Source: Anaerolineales bacterium
GTDB lineage: Bacteria > Chloroflexota > Anaerolineae > Anaerolineales > UBA4823
Assembly (NCBI GenBank): GCA_026415275.1
Contig: JAOAHK010000021.1
Span: 790-6,913 of the forward strand
Direction: 5' to 3'
Length of the DNA: 6,124 nucleotides
In this document: in pieces, positions 1 to 5,949 of the stretch
How positions within the stretch are numbered: position 1 is the stretch's first letter
Layout: the number at the start of each line of letters is the position of its first letter
Program-made: the position numbers and the translations under genes
The notes under the pieces: model-generated
Seen by the model: only the letters and a program-made list of their open reading frames with translations
Databases searched by the model: none
Told to the model about the DNA's origin: nothing

Positions 1-328
1 GTTCATGGGCGTGGGTTTCACCAGCTCCTTCGGCCGCCGAGAGGATTTCCGGTTTGACGTTACCCACTTCAAAAAAGTCTTTAAGATAGCCGCTGGGTTG
101 ATTGTTCTCGATTTTTACCGCTTGACCGATCATAATCTCGTGAGCAAGCTGCCCACTATTGGTCAATTCGAGGACAACTTCTTGACCTACCTTCAAATTG
201 AGTGTGTTGGGCGTAAAGGCATATTCGGTCATGTCGATCGCATAAGTAATCACCTCACTTTTGGCACGACTGCAAGCTGTCGAGACAAAGAGAAAGATCA
301 ATCCGAGTAACCACCACCATTTTTTCAA
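1..328 (-). CDS. Cupredoxin-like lipoprotein, 3' end cut by window edge
   Basis: Seen: reading leftward from a TTG at 328-326, an open frame of 109 codons has no stop before the window ends. The product begins MKKWWWLLGL, a short positive start and hydrophobic stretch, then a lipobox S-T-A-C with Cys19 as the likely lipidated residue. From about residue 28 it resembles the cupredoxin fold: EYAFTPNTLNLKVGQEV (35-51), then LELTNSG and LAHEIMIG (61-68), where His63 would be the first type-1 copper ligand. Residues 104-109 (ETHAHE) are histidine-containing, possibly the start of a metal-binding insertion. The Cys/His/Met ligands expected near the C-terminus lie outside the window. Start choice: GGAGG at 338-334 sits 5 bases from the TTG; an in-frame GTG at 334-332 overlaps that site and is less likely. 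Inference: a membrane-anchored copper-binding or electron-transfer protein on the outer face of the cytoplasmic membrane. The lipoprotein call is firm; copper binding is probable but unproven. Confidence 0.8.
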   Translation of the reverse strand, partial: MKKWWWLLGLIFLFVSTACSRAKSEVITYAIDMTEYAFTPNTLNLKVGQEVVLELTNSGQLAHEIMIGQAVKIENNQPSGYLKDFFEVGNVKPEILSAAEGAGETHAHE

Positions 329-331
329 AGC

Positions 332-338
332 CACCTCC
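332..338 (-). promoter_or_regulatory. Ribosome binding site of the cupredoxin-like gene
   Basis: The minus strand reads GGAGGTG here. Its GGAGG core ends 5 bases before the TTG at 328. This strong site supports a TTG start for the lipoprotein, which has no ATG near its N-terminus. Confidence 0.7.
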
Positions 339-355
339 GGTAAGAACATCTTAAT

Positions 356-390
356 CAGTGTAATCATATCCTAAATGGATTATATCACTG
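356..390. repeat. Imperfect inverted repeat over the -10 element
   Basis: CAGTG-TAATC (356-365) is the inverse of GATTA-tat-CACTG (378-390), with three extra bases inside the right arm. The right arm contains the extended -10 of the minus-strand lipoprotein gene. It could be an operator or a hairpin in the early transcript; the 3-base asymmetry makes chance a real possibility. Confidence 0.3.
379..387 (-). promoter_or_regulatory. Extended -10 promoter for the cupredoxin-like gene
   Basis: The minus strand reads TGATATAAT: a perfect TATAAT (384-379) with the TGn extension. No good TTGACA is found 16-18 bases upstream, which fits extended -10 promoters, where the -35 is often weak. Transcription would start near 372, giving a leader of about 45 bases. 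Predicted from sequence only. Confidence 0.5.
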
Positions 391-500
391 GTCTTAGGCT
401 GGATTTTTTATCTTCTTAGCGGGAGGTTCCTAGATTGCGATGCTGAGAGCAGGCAACTAGTTAGCCATCTTCGCAGGCAGGTGCGCCTACAATTTCAGTT

Positions 501-593
501 CTCCCCTCGCCCGCTGGGAGAGGGGCCGGAGGTGAGGGTTCTCCCCTCGCCCTGTGGGAGAGGGGTTGGGGGTGAGGGCACTCCCCTCGCCCT
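501..593. repeat. 40-bp GC-rich tandem repeat, 2.3 copies (REP-like)
   Basis: Copy 1 is 501-540 and copy 2 is 541-580; I count 33 of 40 identical bases. Copy 3 stops after 13 bases (581-593), which match the start of copy 2 exactly. Each unit begins CTCCCCTCGCCC, continues GGGAGAGGGG and ends GGTGAGGG. CCCCTC pairs with GAGGGG inside a unit, and the GGTGAGGG end can pair with CCCTCGCC of the same or next unit, so alternative hairpins are possible. Short interspersed elements of this CCCTCxCCC/GGGAGAGGGG type are common in many bacterial genomes and often produce spurious peptides such as the LTPNPSPTGRGE read here on the minus strand. Role unknown; a folded element between divergent promoters could affect transcription or supercoiling. 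Confidence 0.8.
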
Positions 594-661
594 TATTGAA
601 CGAATAGAGGGCAAACGTCGCCGTCTGCGTGCACAAACGCGAGCGCCTGCACCTCAAAGCA

Positions 662-690
662 CCTGTGAACAATCTGTTCTACGTTATAAT
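662..690 (+). promoter_or_regulatory. Candidate icd promoter
   Basis: A perfect TATAAT lies at 685-690. The positions 16-18 bases upstream (around 661-668, CCTGTGA) match TTGACA only weakly. Transcription would begin near 697, leaving a leader of about 60 bases before the icd ATG and placing the 40-bp repeats upstream of the promoter. Also implied: an icd start at 629 would lie upstream of the transcript. Confidence 0.45.
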
Positions 691-747
691 CAAGAGTGAT
701 GAAAGCGAAATCACCCTGATCAACAAATCATCCAAATTTATCGCTTT

Positions 748-753
748 GGAGAG
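748..753 (+). promoter_or_regulatory. icd ribosome binding site
   Basis: GGAGAG, with GGAG ending 6 bases before the ATG at 758. It decides the icd start in favour of 758 over the upstream in-frame ATG at 629, which has no such site. Confidence 0.65.
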
Positions 754-757
754 AGCA

Positions 758-2059
758 ATGAGCAATGACCCAATCCAACCACCTGCGGGGGGACAACCCA
801 TTCAAATGAAAGACGGAAAACTGAGCGTCCCCGATCAGCCGATTATCCCCTTTGTTGAAGGAGATGGCACAGGCCGGGATATATGGCGCGCTGCACAGCG
901 TGTGTTTGATGCTGCGGTTGAAAAGGCTTACGGTGGACAGCGCAAAATCCATTGGGTGGAAGTTTTAGCCGGAGAAAAGGCTTATAACCAACTCGGCACC
1001 TGGTTGCCCGAAGAGACGGTACAGGCTTTTCGGCAATATCTTGTTGGCATTAAGGGTCCGCTAACCACCCCAATTGGTGGTGGCTTTCGTTCCTTGAATG
1101 TCGCTCTGCGTAAAGCGCTGGACTTATATGTATGCTTACGCCCGGTGCGCTACTTTGAAGGGGTGCCCTCGCCGGTCAAACGGCCGCAAGATGTCGATAT
1201 GGTCATCTTCCGGGAAAACACAGAAGATATCTACACCGGCATCGAATTTGAATATGGCACGCCCGAAAATCAACGCTTCAAAGCCTTGCTCAAAGAAGCT
1301 TTTCCGCAGGAATATGCCAAAATCCGTTTTCCCGAAACAGCCGGCATTGGGTTGAAGCCGATCTCAAAAGAAGGCACCTTTCGCTTAGTCCGTGCCGCTA
1401 TTCGCTACGCTTTACAAAACAATCGCCGCAGTGTCACGCTAGTCCACAAGGGAAACATCATGAAATACACCGAAGGCGCCTTCCGCAATTGGGGCTATGA
1501 GCTTGCCGAAAGCGAATTTGGCGATCAGGTCTATACTTGGGCACAATGGGAACGCACCAAAGTTACTCACGGCGAAGATGCTGCCAACGCCGAACAGGAA
1601 CATGCTTTGAAAGAAGGCAAACTGTTGATCAAAGATGTGATTGCCGACATCGTCTTCCAGCAGACGATCACCCGCGCCAAAGAGTTCGATGTCATCGCAA
1701 CAATGAACCTCAACGGCGACTATCTCTCAGATGCGCTCGCTGCTCAGGTCGGTGGGATTGGCATTGCACCGGGGGGCAATATTAACTTTGAAAGCGGGCA
1801 TGCTGTCTTTGAAGCGACGCACGGCACTGCACCGAAGTATGCCGATAAAGATATGGTCAACCCCGGTTCGGTGATCCTCTCCGGAGAGATGATGTTGCGT
1901 TATATGGGTTGGAAGGAAGCTGCCGATCTGATCATCAAGGGCATGGAAGGCGCCATCGCTGCCAAGACGGTCACTTACGACTTTCATCGCCTGATGGAAG
2001 GGGCAACCTTGCTGAAATGCTCGGAGTTCGGCGAGGCGGTGGTGGCAAAGATGAACTGA
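758..2059 (+). CDS. icd: Isocitrate dehydrogenase (NADP+)
   Basis: Converts isocitrate and NADP+ to 2-oxoglutarate, CO2 and NADPH in the cytoplasmic TCA cycle. The 433-aa product matches E. coli Icd (416 aa) over nearly its whole length. Visible landmarks: [11 protein letters not shown] near the N-terminus; substrate loop RSLNVAL with Ser112 and Asn114; Arg118, Arg128 and Arg152; Tyr159 and Lys231 for acid-base catalysis; metal-binding Asp293, Asp321 and Asp325 ([17 protein letters not shown]). NADP+ choice is supported by Lys360, Tyr361, Val367, Tyr407 and Arg411, the counterparts of E. coli Lys344, Tyr345, Val351, Tyr391 and Arg395. Compared with E. coli there is an insertion of a dozen or so residues within about 262-290, of a kind I recall from cyanobacterial-type enzymes. 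Start chosen at ATG 758 (GGAG site; MSNDPIQ); the in-frame extension to 629 is unlike the family. The stop is followed after 16 bases by the kinase start, with no terminator visible between. Confidence 0.97.
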   Translation: MSNDPIQPPAGGQPIQMKDGKLSVPDQPIIPFVEGDGTGRDIWRAAQRVFDAAVEKAYGGQRKIHWVEVLAGEKAYNQLGTWLPEETVQAFRQYLVGIKGPLTTPIGGGFRSLNVALRKALDLYVCLRPVRYFEGVPSPVKRPQDVDMVIFRENTEDIYTGIEFEYGTPENQRFKALLKEAFPQEYAKIRFPETAGIGLKPISKEGTFRLVRAAIRYALQNNRRSVTLVHKGNIMKYTEGAFRNWGYELAESEFGDQVYTWAQWERTKVTHGEDAANAEQEHALKEGKLLIKDVIADIVFQQTITRAKEFDVIATMNLNGDYLSDALAAQVGGIGIAPGGNINFESGHAVFEATHGTAPKYADKDMVNPGSVILSGEMMLRYMGWKEAADLIIKGMEGAIAAKTVTYDFHRLMEGATLLKCSEFGEAVVAKMN

Positions 2060-2079
2060 AGGAGTTCGTGAAAATGTGA
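2059..2079 (+). promoter_or_regulatory. Kinase ribosome site with overlapping ATGTGA start-stop
   Basis: AAGGAG (2059-2064) begins on the last base of the icd stop codon. Two starts compete: ATG at 2074-2076, 9 bases downstream but followed at once by TGA (2077-2079), and GTG at 2076-2078, 11 bases downstream, which opens the kinase frame. A GTG at 2068 also runs into the same TGA after three codons. The kinase frame has a stop at 2052-2054 and no earlier start codon after it, so GTG 2076 is the only credible start. The arrangement suggests translation coupled to icd and possibly kept low. Confidence 0.6.
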
Positions 2080-5000
2080 AGAACAGCAAGCGTTGGCTTT
2101 GGGTCTTCTTTTCAGGTTTGCTAGCCCTTGGGTTGCTGAGTCTTCAACCACCGCTTCCCACCAACGCTCAATTCCAAACCCTGCGCTTTCTCCACCTGAC
2201 CCCGGCTCAAGGTTTAGCGCATGAAATCGCGCTTTCCCTCTTGCAGGACCGGGAAGGCTTTTTATGGTTTGGCACACAAAGGGGGTTGAACCGCTATGAT
2301 GGCTACAATTTCACCCTCTACCGCCACTCGCGGGATAATCCAAATTCACTGAGCAACGACACCATCCAAGCTCTCTATGAAGACTCGCGTGGTTGGCTTT
2401 GGGTTGGCACAGCCAGCGGTTTAGACCACTTGGATTTAGAACGACAACAAGGTATTCGTCATCCACAAATCTACGAGTCGATTCGAGCCTTCGCCGAGGA
2501 CGCCCAGGGAAGGATTTGGGTTGGCAGCGATGGCAGTGGACTTTATTGGTATGACCCGAATACTGGAACGTTTCACTCCATCCAAGAGGGCTTAGCCTCC
2601 GATAACCCGTTTCCCAGCGAAGTGGTCAACGCTCTTTATTACACTTCCCCAGGGGTGCTTTGGATTGGAACCGATAGCCATGGACTTCTCGGTCTGGAAA
2701 CATCCAAAGATAAGCTGCAATTGATTGAGTTGGATTCATCGGGATTGCCTCTGCCTTTCCAACGGATCACATCGATCGTCTCGACAAAGGATGGCATGTT
2801 ATGGATCGGTGGCGGGGAATATCACGAAAAACGGGGCGGTTTGTTTCAGTTTGATCCCTTGCGCAAACAAATCATTCAAACGATCCCCTATTTCAGCGAC
2901 TTTTACATCACAAGCTTGCTTCTGGATCAAAACGAGACTTTATGGGTGGGTAGCCAAGAAGGGTTACACCGCTTCCACCCTTCAAATGGTCAAGTGGAGA
3001 CATTTGTCCACGATCTGCTTGACCCCTATAGCTTGAGCGAAGATTACGTTGCTGCCTTGCTGATGGATCATAGCCAAAACATTTGGATCGCCACCGTCGG
3101 TGGTGGGATCGACCGCTATTCTCCAGCCGGCAATCGCTTTCCCTATTATCCATCGACTTTAGCCGACCCAGAAAAACGCGCTTATGCCACTGTGGGAGCG
3201 GTGATCAAGGACGATCAAGGCCTGGTTTGGGTAGGTTTTCACGGACAAGGGTTAACTGTTTTAAACCGCCAACAGGGAACGCTCATTCAGTATCATCACA
3301 ACCCTCAAGACCCGACCAGCCTTGCCCATGATCATGTAACCGCCCTTTATCAAGACCACAATAGAGACATCTGGATTGGAACCCAAGGGGGTTTGGATCG
3401 CTTTGCGAGTCGTTTGCAAAGCTTTGAGCACTTCATTCCAAACCCGCAAGAAGCGCTCTTATCTCAACCGATGTCTGTAAAGGTCATTACCGAAGATCGG
3501 CAAGGATATCTATGGGCTGGCATAGAGGATCCGGGTGGACTTCTGAAAATCGATCCGGAGCGAAAATCGGTTCACCTTTACGGGGGAGCCAATCAATCCC
3601 AAGGCGATTTTCCCGCCACATTTGGTGTGCGGGCAATCCTCGCTGACCGCCAAGGTAATCTATGGCTAGGCACATATAACGGTCTGGTACTGTTCAAACC
3701 AGAACAAGGGCTCTGGCGACAATTTCGCTATGATCCTTCAAATCCGAACAGCTTGAGCCACGACTTTGTTTGGGCGATTCACGAGGGAAAGGACGGTAGT
3801 TTATGGGTAGGTACCCATTCGGGACTCAATCGCCTGTCCTTCCCTTGCGGCTCAATTGACCAATGTGATCCTCAATTCACGGTTTACACTCGTGATCAAG
3901 GTTTGCCGGATGACTCAATCGTCTCGATTTTAGAAGACGAACAAGGCAATCTTTGGTTAGGTACAATGGGAGGCGGCTTGGCAGTTTACAATCCTAGTCA
4001 GAGTCAATTTCGCGCCTACGCAGAGCGAGATGGGTTACAGAGCAACGCCTTTGTCCTCGGCGCCGCTTCCCGCGCGGCGGACGGCGAAATGTTCTTCGGT
4101 GGTCTAAAGGGTTTTAACGCCTTTTACCCTGAAAATCTAAGGGAAAACCGGACTGCGCCACCCGTCGTCTTGACTGCCTTTCGCCAATTCGATCAACTTC
4201 AGAAATTTGACCAAGACCCCAACCACCTCGAAGAGATTCGCATCCCCTCCAAGGTCTCCTTCTTTGCCTTCGAGTTTGCTGCTTTAGATTATACGGATGT
4301 CTCTCGCAACCAATATGCTTATCAGCTAGAAGGGTTTGACGCGGATTGGATTGAATGTGGCAACCGCCATTACGCTAGTTATACGAACTTGCCACCCGGA
4401 AAGTACATCTTTCGAGTGAAAGGCAGCAACAGCGATGGAACTTGGAATGAAGAAGGGAAGTCGGTGCGCTTGATCATCACACCAGCCTGGTACCAGACAA
4501 TCTGGTTTCGCATCGCGCTGATAACTGGGCTCCTCAGTATCGCAGCGAGCTATTTGATTAGTCGCCAAAGACAGCTCGAAACCCTGCGCCGCAGCGAAGC
4601 CCGTTATCGCACCCTGTTCGAGAATGCGCCAGTGGGTGTGTGCGAAGCAGATTTTTGCCCCTCTCCACCACGGGCGATCCAATTCAACCCGCGCTGGCTC
4701 TCCCTGTTTGCTTGCTCTACCGAAGAAGAATACCAGCTAGATGCCTATTTACCTAACGAGGTGTTAGACCGCTGTCGAGAAGCTCTGCGGGAAAACCAGC
4801 GCTGGACAACGGAAACTGTGGGGAAGCGTTGTGATGGTCGAGTGTTTCCCTTGCGCCTAAACGTTGCTCCAGCAGCCGCGGCAGATCTCTCCCGTTGTAT
4901 CTTCGTCGTGGAAGACTTGAGCGCCGAGAAAGCTCGGCGCAGTGAAGAAGAAGCCATCGCCGAAGAACGGCGCCGCATCGCCCGCGAAATTCACGATGGA

Positions 5001-5573
5001 CTAGCCCAAGATTTAGCCGCCATCCGCCTGCAAGTGCATCGCTGGCAAAAATGGATCGAGAGCGATCCGCGCCGCTTGTGGAGCGAGTTAGATCACCTCC
5101 ATGCATTATTAGGTGAGGAAATCCGTGAAGTTCGGCGAGCGATCTTCGCCTTGCGTCCGGTCGCTTTGGATGAATTGGGTTTCTGGCAAGCATTAGATCG
5201 CTTTATTCGCGAGTTTGACGAGCAAAATCAATTGCATACTTTTCTTACCATCTCAGGAGACCGTCGCAACCTCGAACCCTCCCTAGAGCCAATTCTCTTT
5301 CGCATCATCCAAGAGGCGTTGCACAACATTGCCCGTCACGCCCACGCGCAAACGGTCTGGGTCGAAATCGACTTGCAGCAAGGCATCCTCCTGCGCGTGC
5401 GGGATGACGGCGTTGGCTTCGATACGACAACCCTCTCTCGCCTCGAGAGTGAAGGGCATCTCGGCTTACAACAAATGCGGGAACGGGTGGAAGCCCTTAG
5501 CGGCAGTTTGAGGGTCGACTCTCAAATTGGCAAAGGCACCCAAATTGAGGTGGTTTTAGGAAATAAAATCTAA
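2076..5573 (+). CDS. Double-propeller membrane sensor histidine kinase
   Basis: A 1165-aa sensor that probably binds a ligand outside the cell and phosphorylates a response regulator inside. Order of parts: signal peptide (1-31, KNSKRW then a hydrophobic core, ending TNAQ). Reg_prop-type repeats follow at about 47-residue spacing, with their LW(V/I/L)GT tryptophans at 64, 109, 148, 196, 243, 290, 337, 385, 433, 480, 530, 577 and 627 and a degenerate fourteenth (FFGG) near 673, enough for two seven-bladed propellers. Then a Y_Y_Y domain (about 715-803), a membrane helix (809-828), a PAS domain (about 838-948), HisKA_3 with RRIAREIHDGLAQDL and phospho-acceptor His973, and HATPase_c with Asn1084 (N box), Asp1110/Gly1112/Gly1114 (DDGVG) and GKGT (1152-1155). 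It resembles Bacteroidetes hybrid two-component sensors up to the kinase core but has no receiver or DNA-binding domain. HisKA_3 kinases normally pair with NarL/LuxR-type regulators; none is in the window. GTG start, 16 bases after icd. Ligand unknown. Confidence 0.93.
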   Translation: MKNSKRWLWVFFSGLLALGLLSLQPPLPTNAQFQTLRFLHLTPAQGLAHEIALSLLQDREGFLWFGTQRGLNRYDGYNFTLYRHSRDNPNSLSNDTIQALYEDSRGWLWVGTASGLDHLDLERQQGIRHPQIYESIRAFAEDAQGRIWVGSDGSGLYWYDPNTGTFHSIQEGLASDNPFPSEVVNALYYTSPGVLWIGTDSHGLLGLETSKDKLQLIELDSSGLPLPFQRITSIVSTKDGMLWIGGGEYHEKRGGLFQFDPLRKQIIQTIPYFSDFYITSLLLDQNETLWVGSQEGLHRFHPSNGQVETFVHDLLDPYSLSEDYVAALLMDHSQNIWIATVGGGIDRYSPAGNRFPYYPSTLADPEKRAYATVGAVIKDDQGLVWVGFHGQGLTVLNRQQGTLIQYHHNPQDPTSLAHDHVTALYQDHNRDIWIGTQGGLDRFASRLQSFEHFIPNPQEALLSQPMSVKVITEDRQGYLWAGIEDPGGLLKIDPERKSVHLYGGANQSQGDFPATFGVRAILADRQGNLWLGTYNGLVLFKPEQGLWRQFRYDPSNPNSLSHDFVWAIHEGKDGSLWVGTHSGLNRLSFPCGSIDQCDPQFTVYTRDQGLPDDSIVSILEDEQGNLWLGTMGGGLAVYNPSQSQFRAYAERDGLQSNAFVLGAASRAADGEMFFGGLKGFNAFYPENLRENRTAPPVVLTAFRQFDQLQKFDQDPNHLEEIRIPSKVSFFAFEFAALDYTDVSRNQYAYQLEGFDADWIECGNRHYASYTNLPPGKYIFRVKGSNSDGTWNEEGKSVRLIITPAWYQTIWFRIALITGLLSIAASYLISRQRQLETLRRSEARYRTLFENAPVGVCEADFCPSPPRAIQFNPRWLSLFACSTEEEYQLDAYLPNEVLDRCREALRENQRWTTETVGKRCDGRVFPLRLNVAPAAAADLSRCIFVVEDLSAEKARRSEEEAIAEERRRIAREIHDGLAQDLAAIRLQVHRWQKWIESDPRRLWSELDHLHALLGEEIREVRRAIFALRPVALDELGFWQALDRFIREFDEQNQLHTFLTISGDRRNLEPSLEPILFRIIQEALHNIARHAHAQTVWVEIDLQQGILLRVRDDGVGFDTTTLSRLESEGHLGLQQMRERVEALSGSLRVDSQIGKGTQIEVVLGNKI

Positions 5574-5577
5574 AATT

Positions 5578-5605
5578 GTATAACTAAAAATACGATATGT
5601 TATAC
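5578..5605. repeat. Perfect 7-bp inverted repeat, likely operator
   Basis: GTATAAC (5578-5584) and GTTATAC (5599-5605) are exact inverse copies separated by 14 bases, so their centres are 21 bases (two helical turns) apart. The right arm overlaps the -10 element. Toxin-antitoxin operons are commonly repressed by their antitoxin alone or with the toxin, and AbrB-type dimers bind such half-sites; autoregulation is therefore a reasonable inference. A 14-base loop and an AT-rich stem make a terminator unlikely. Confidence 0.5.
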
Positions 5606-5606
5606 T
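5598..5606 (+). promoter_or_regulatory. Candidate toxin-antitoxin promoter (extended -10)
   Basis: TGTTATACT: a TATACT hexamer (5601-5606) with the TGn extension. A weak -35 candidate, TTGTAT (5576-5581), sits 19 bases upstream. Transcription would begin near 5612-5614, so the antitoxin and toxin can be expressed apart from icd and the kinase. Confidence 0.5.
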
Positions 5607-5663
5607 AATAAATGGATGAAATTACCTTTATGCCAAAGCCGACTCAGGAGATAGAAAGCATTT

Positions 5664-5671
5664 GGAGAAGG
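5664..5671 (+). promoter_or_regulatory. Antitoxin ribosome binding site
   Basis: GGAGAAGG ends 8 bases before the ATG at 5680. It favours that start over the in-frame TTG at 5662, which would place this site inside the coding region and lacks one of its own at good spacing. Confidence 0.6.
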
Positions 5672-5679
5672 ATTGTTTT

Positions 5680-5949
5680 ATGGATATGAAGAAAAAACAT
5701 CCTGCAACTGTATCCGCTAAAGGCTGGGTTGTGATTCCAAAAGATCTTCGAGAGCGCTATGGGTTAACACCGGGCGTCAAAGTTTGGTTTGTCGAGTATG
5801 GCGGTTCCATATCGCTTATTCTGCCCCCAAAAGATCCGATTGAAGAAGGAGTAGGTGTCTTAGCCCCTTACGGGACAGGATCGTGGACGGATATTTATCT
5901 GCAAGAGAAAGCCTTAGAACGTCAGATGGAAGACAAAAATCATGAGTAA
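5680..5949 (+). CDS. AbrB-family antitoxin (VapB-like)
   Basis: An 89-aa protein. Residues about 9-50 form a SpoVT/AbrB swapped-hairpin DNA-binding domain: ATVSAKGWVVIPKDLRERYG, then LTPGVKVWF and ISLILPP, with the hallmark (S/T)xKGxxxIPKxxR pattern. The C-terminal part, GVLAPYG to the charged helix ending QEKALERQMEDK, is the usual place for the antitoxin segment that wraps the toxin. Role: neutralise the adjacent PIN toxin and probably repress its own promoter. Its last 8 bases overlap the toxin start, as in many vapBC pairs. Start ATG 5680 (MDMKKK) is chosen from the GGAGAAGG site; ATG 5686 and TTG 5662 are alternatives that leave the domain unchanged. Confidence 0.9.
   Translation: MDMKKKHPATVSAKGWVVIPKDLRERYGLTPGVKVWFVEYGGSISLILPPKDPIEEGVGVLAPYGTGSWTDIYLQEKALERQMEDKNHE

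Larger units (their letters stand above)
329..757. other. Divergent intergenic region
   Basis: This stretch separates the minus-strand lipoprotein from icd. It holds the lipoprotein's ribosome site and promoter (332-387), about 110 bases with no clear feature (391-500), the 40-bp tandem repeats (501-593), about 70 bases without recognisable signal (594-661) and the icd promoter candidate and leader (662-757). Reading frames crossing it are not convincing: an open frame runs upstream from icd to 629 but has no ribosome site and no resemblance to the family. The minus-strand frame across the repeats gives the Pro/Gly/Arg-rich peptide typical of translated GC-rich repeats. Confidence 0.7.
5574..5679 (+). 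other. Intergenic leader of the toxin-antitoxin pair
   Basis: An AT-rich gap between kinase and antitoxin. No hairpin followed by a T-run is seen, so I find no clear intrinsic terminator for the icd-kinase unit. It holds a promoter candidate, a perfect inverted repeat, a 25-codon open frame (5612-5689) and the antitoxin ribosome site. Confidence 0.6.

Noticed and set aside
5..310. Plus-strand 101-codon open frame
   Set aside because: It is the antisense shadow of the lipoprotein gene, which has a lipobox, fold pattern and ribosome site; the plus frame has none.
452..466. Near-palindrome around AACTAGTT flanked by GGC/GCC
   Set aside because: Short, offset by one base, and not near a promoter element; chance is adequate.
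501..593. CRISPR array
   Set aside because: The 40-base units follow each other directly with no spacers.
487..672. Minus-strand 61-codon frame across the GC-rich repeats
   Set aside because: Its peptide (TPNPSPTGRGE type) is the familiar artefact of translating this class of palindromic repeat; no ribosome site or homology.
629..757. N-terminal extension of icd to an upstream in-frame ATG (43 extra residues)
   Set aside because: No ribosome site, the extension is unlike any Icd N-terminus I know, it would start upstream of the likely transcription start, and ATG 758 has a good GGAG site.
4753..5193. Minus-strand 146-codon frame inside the kinase gene
   Set aside because: It lies fully antisense to the conserved PAS/HisKA_3 coding region, with Arg/Ser-rich composition and no recognisable domain.
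5574..5610. Intrinsic terminator after the kinase gene
   Set aside because: The inverted repeat is AT-rich with a 14-base loop and no following T-run; it fits an operator better.
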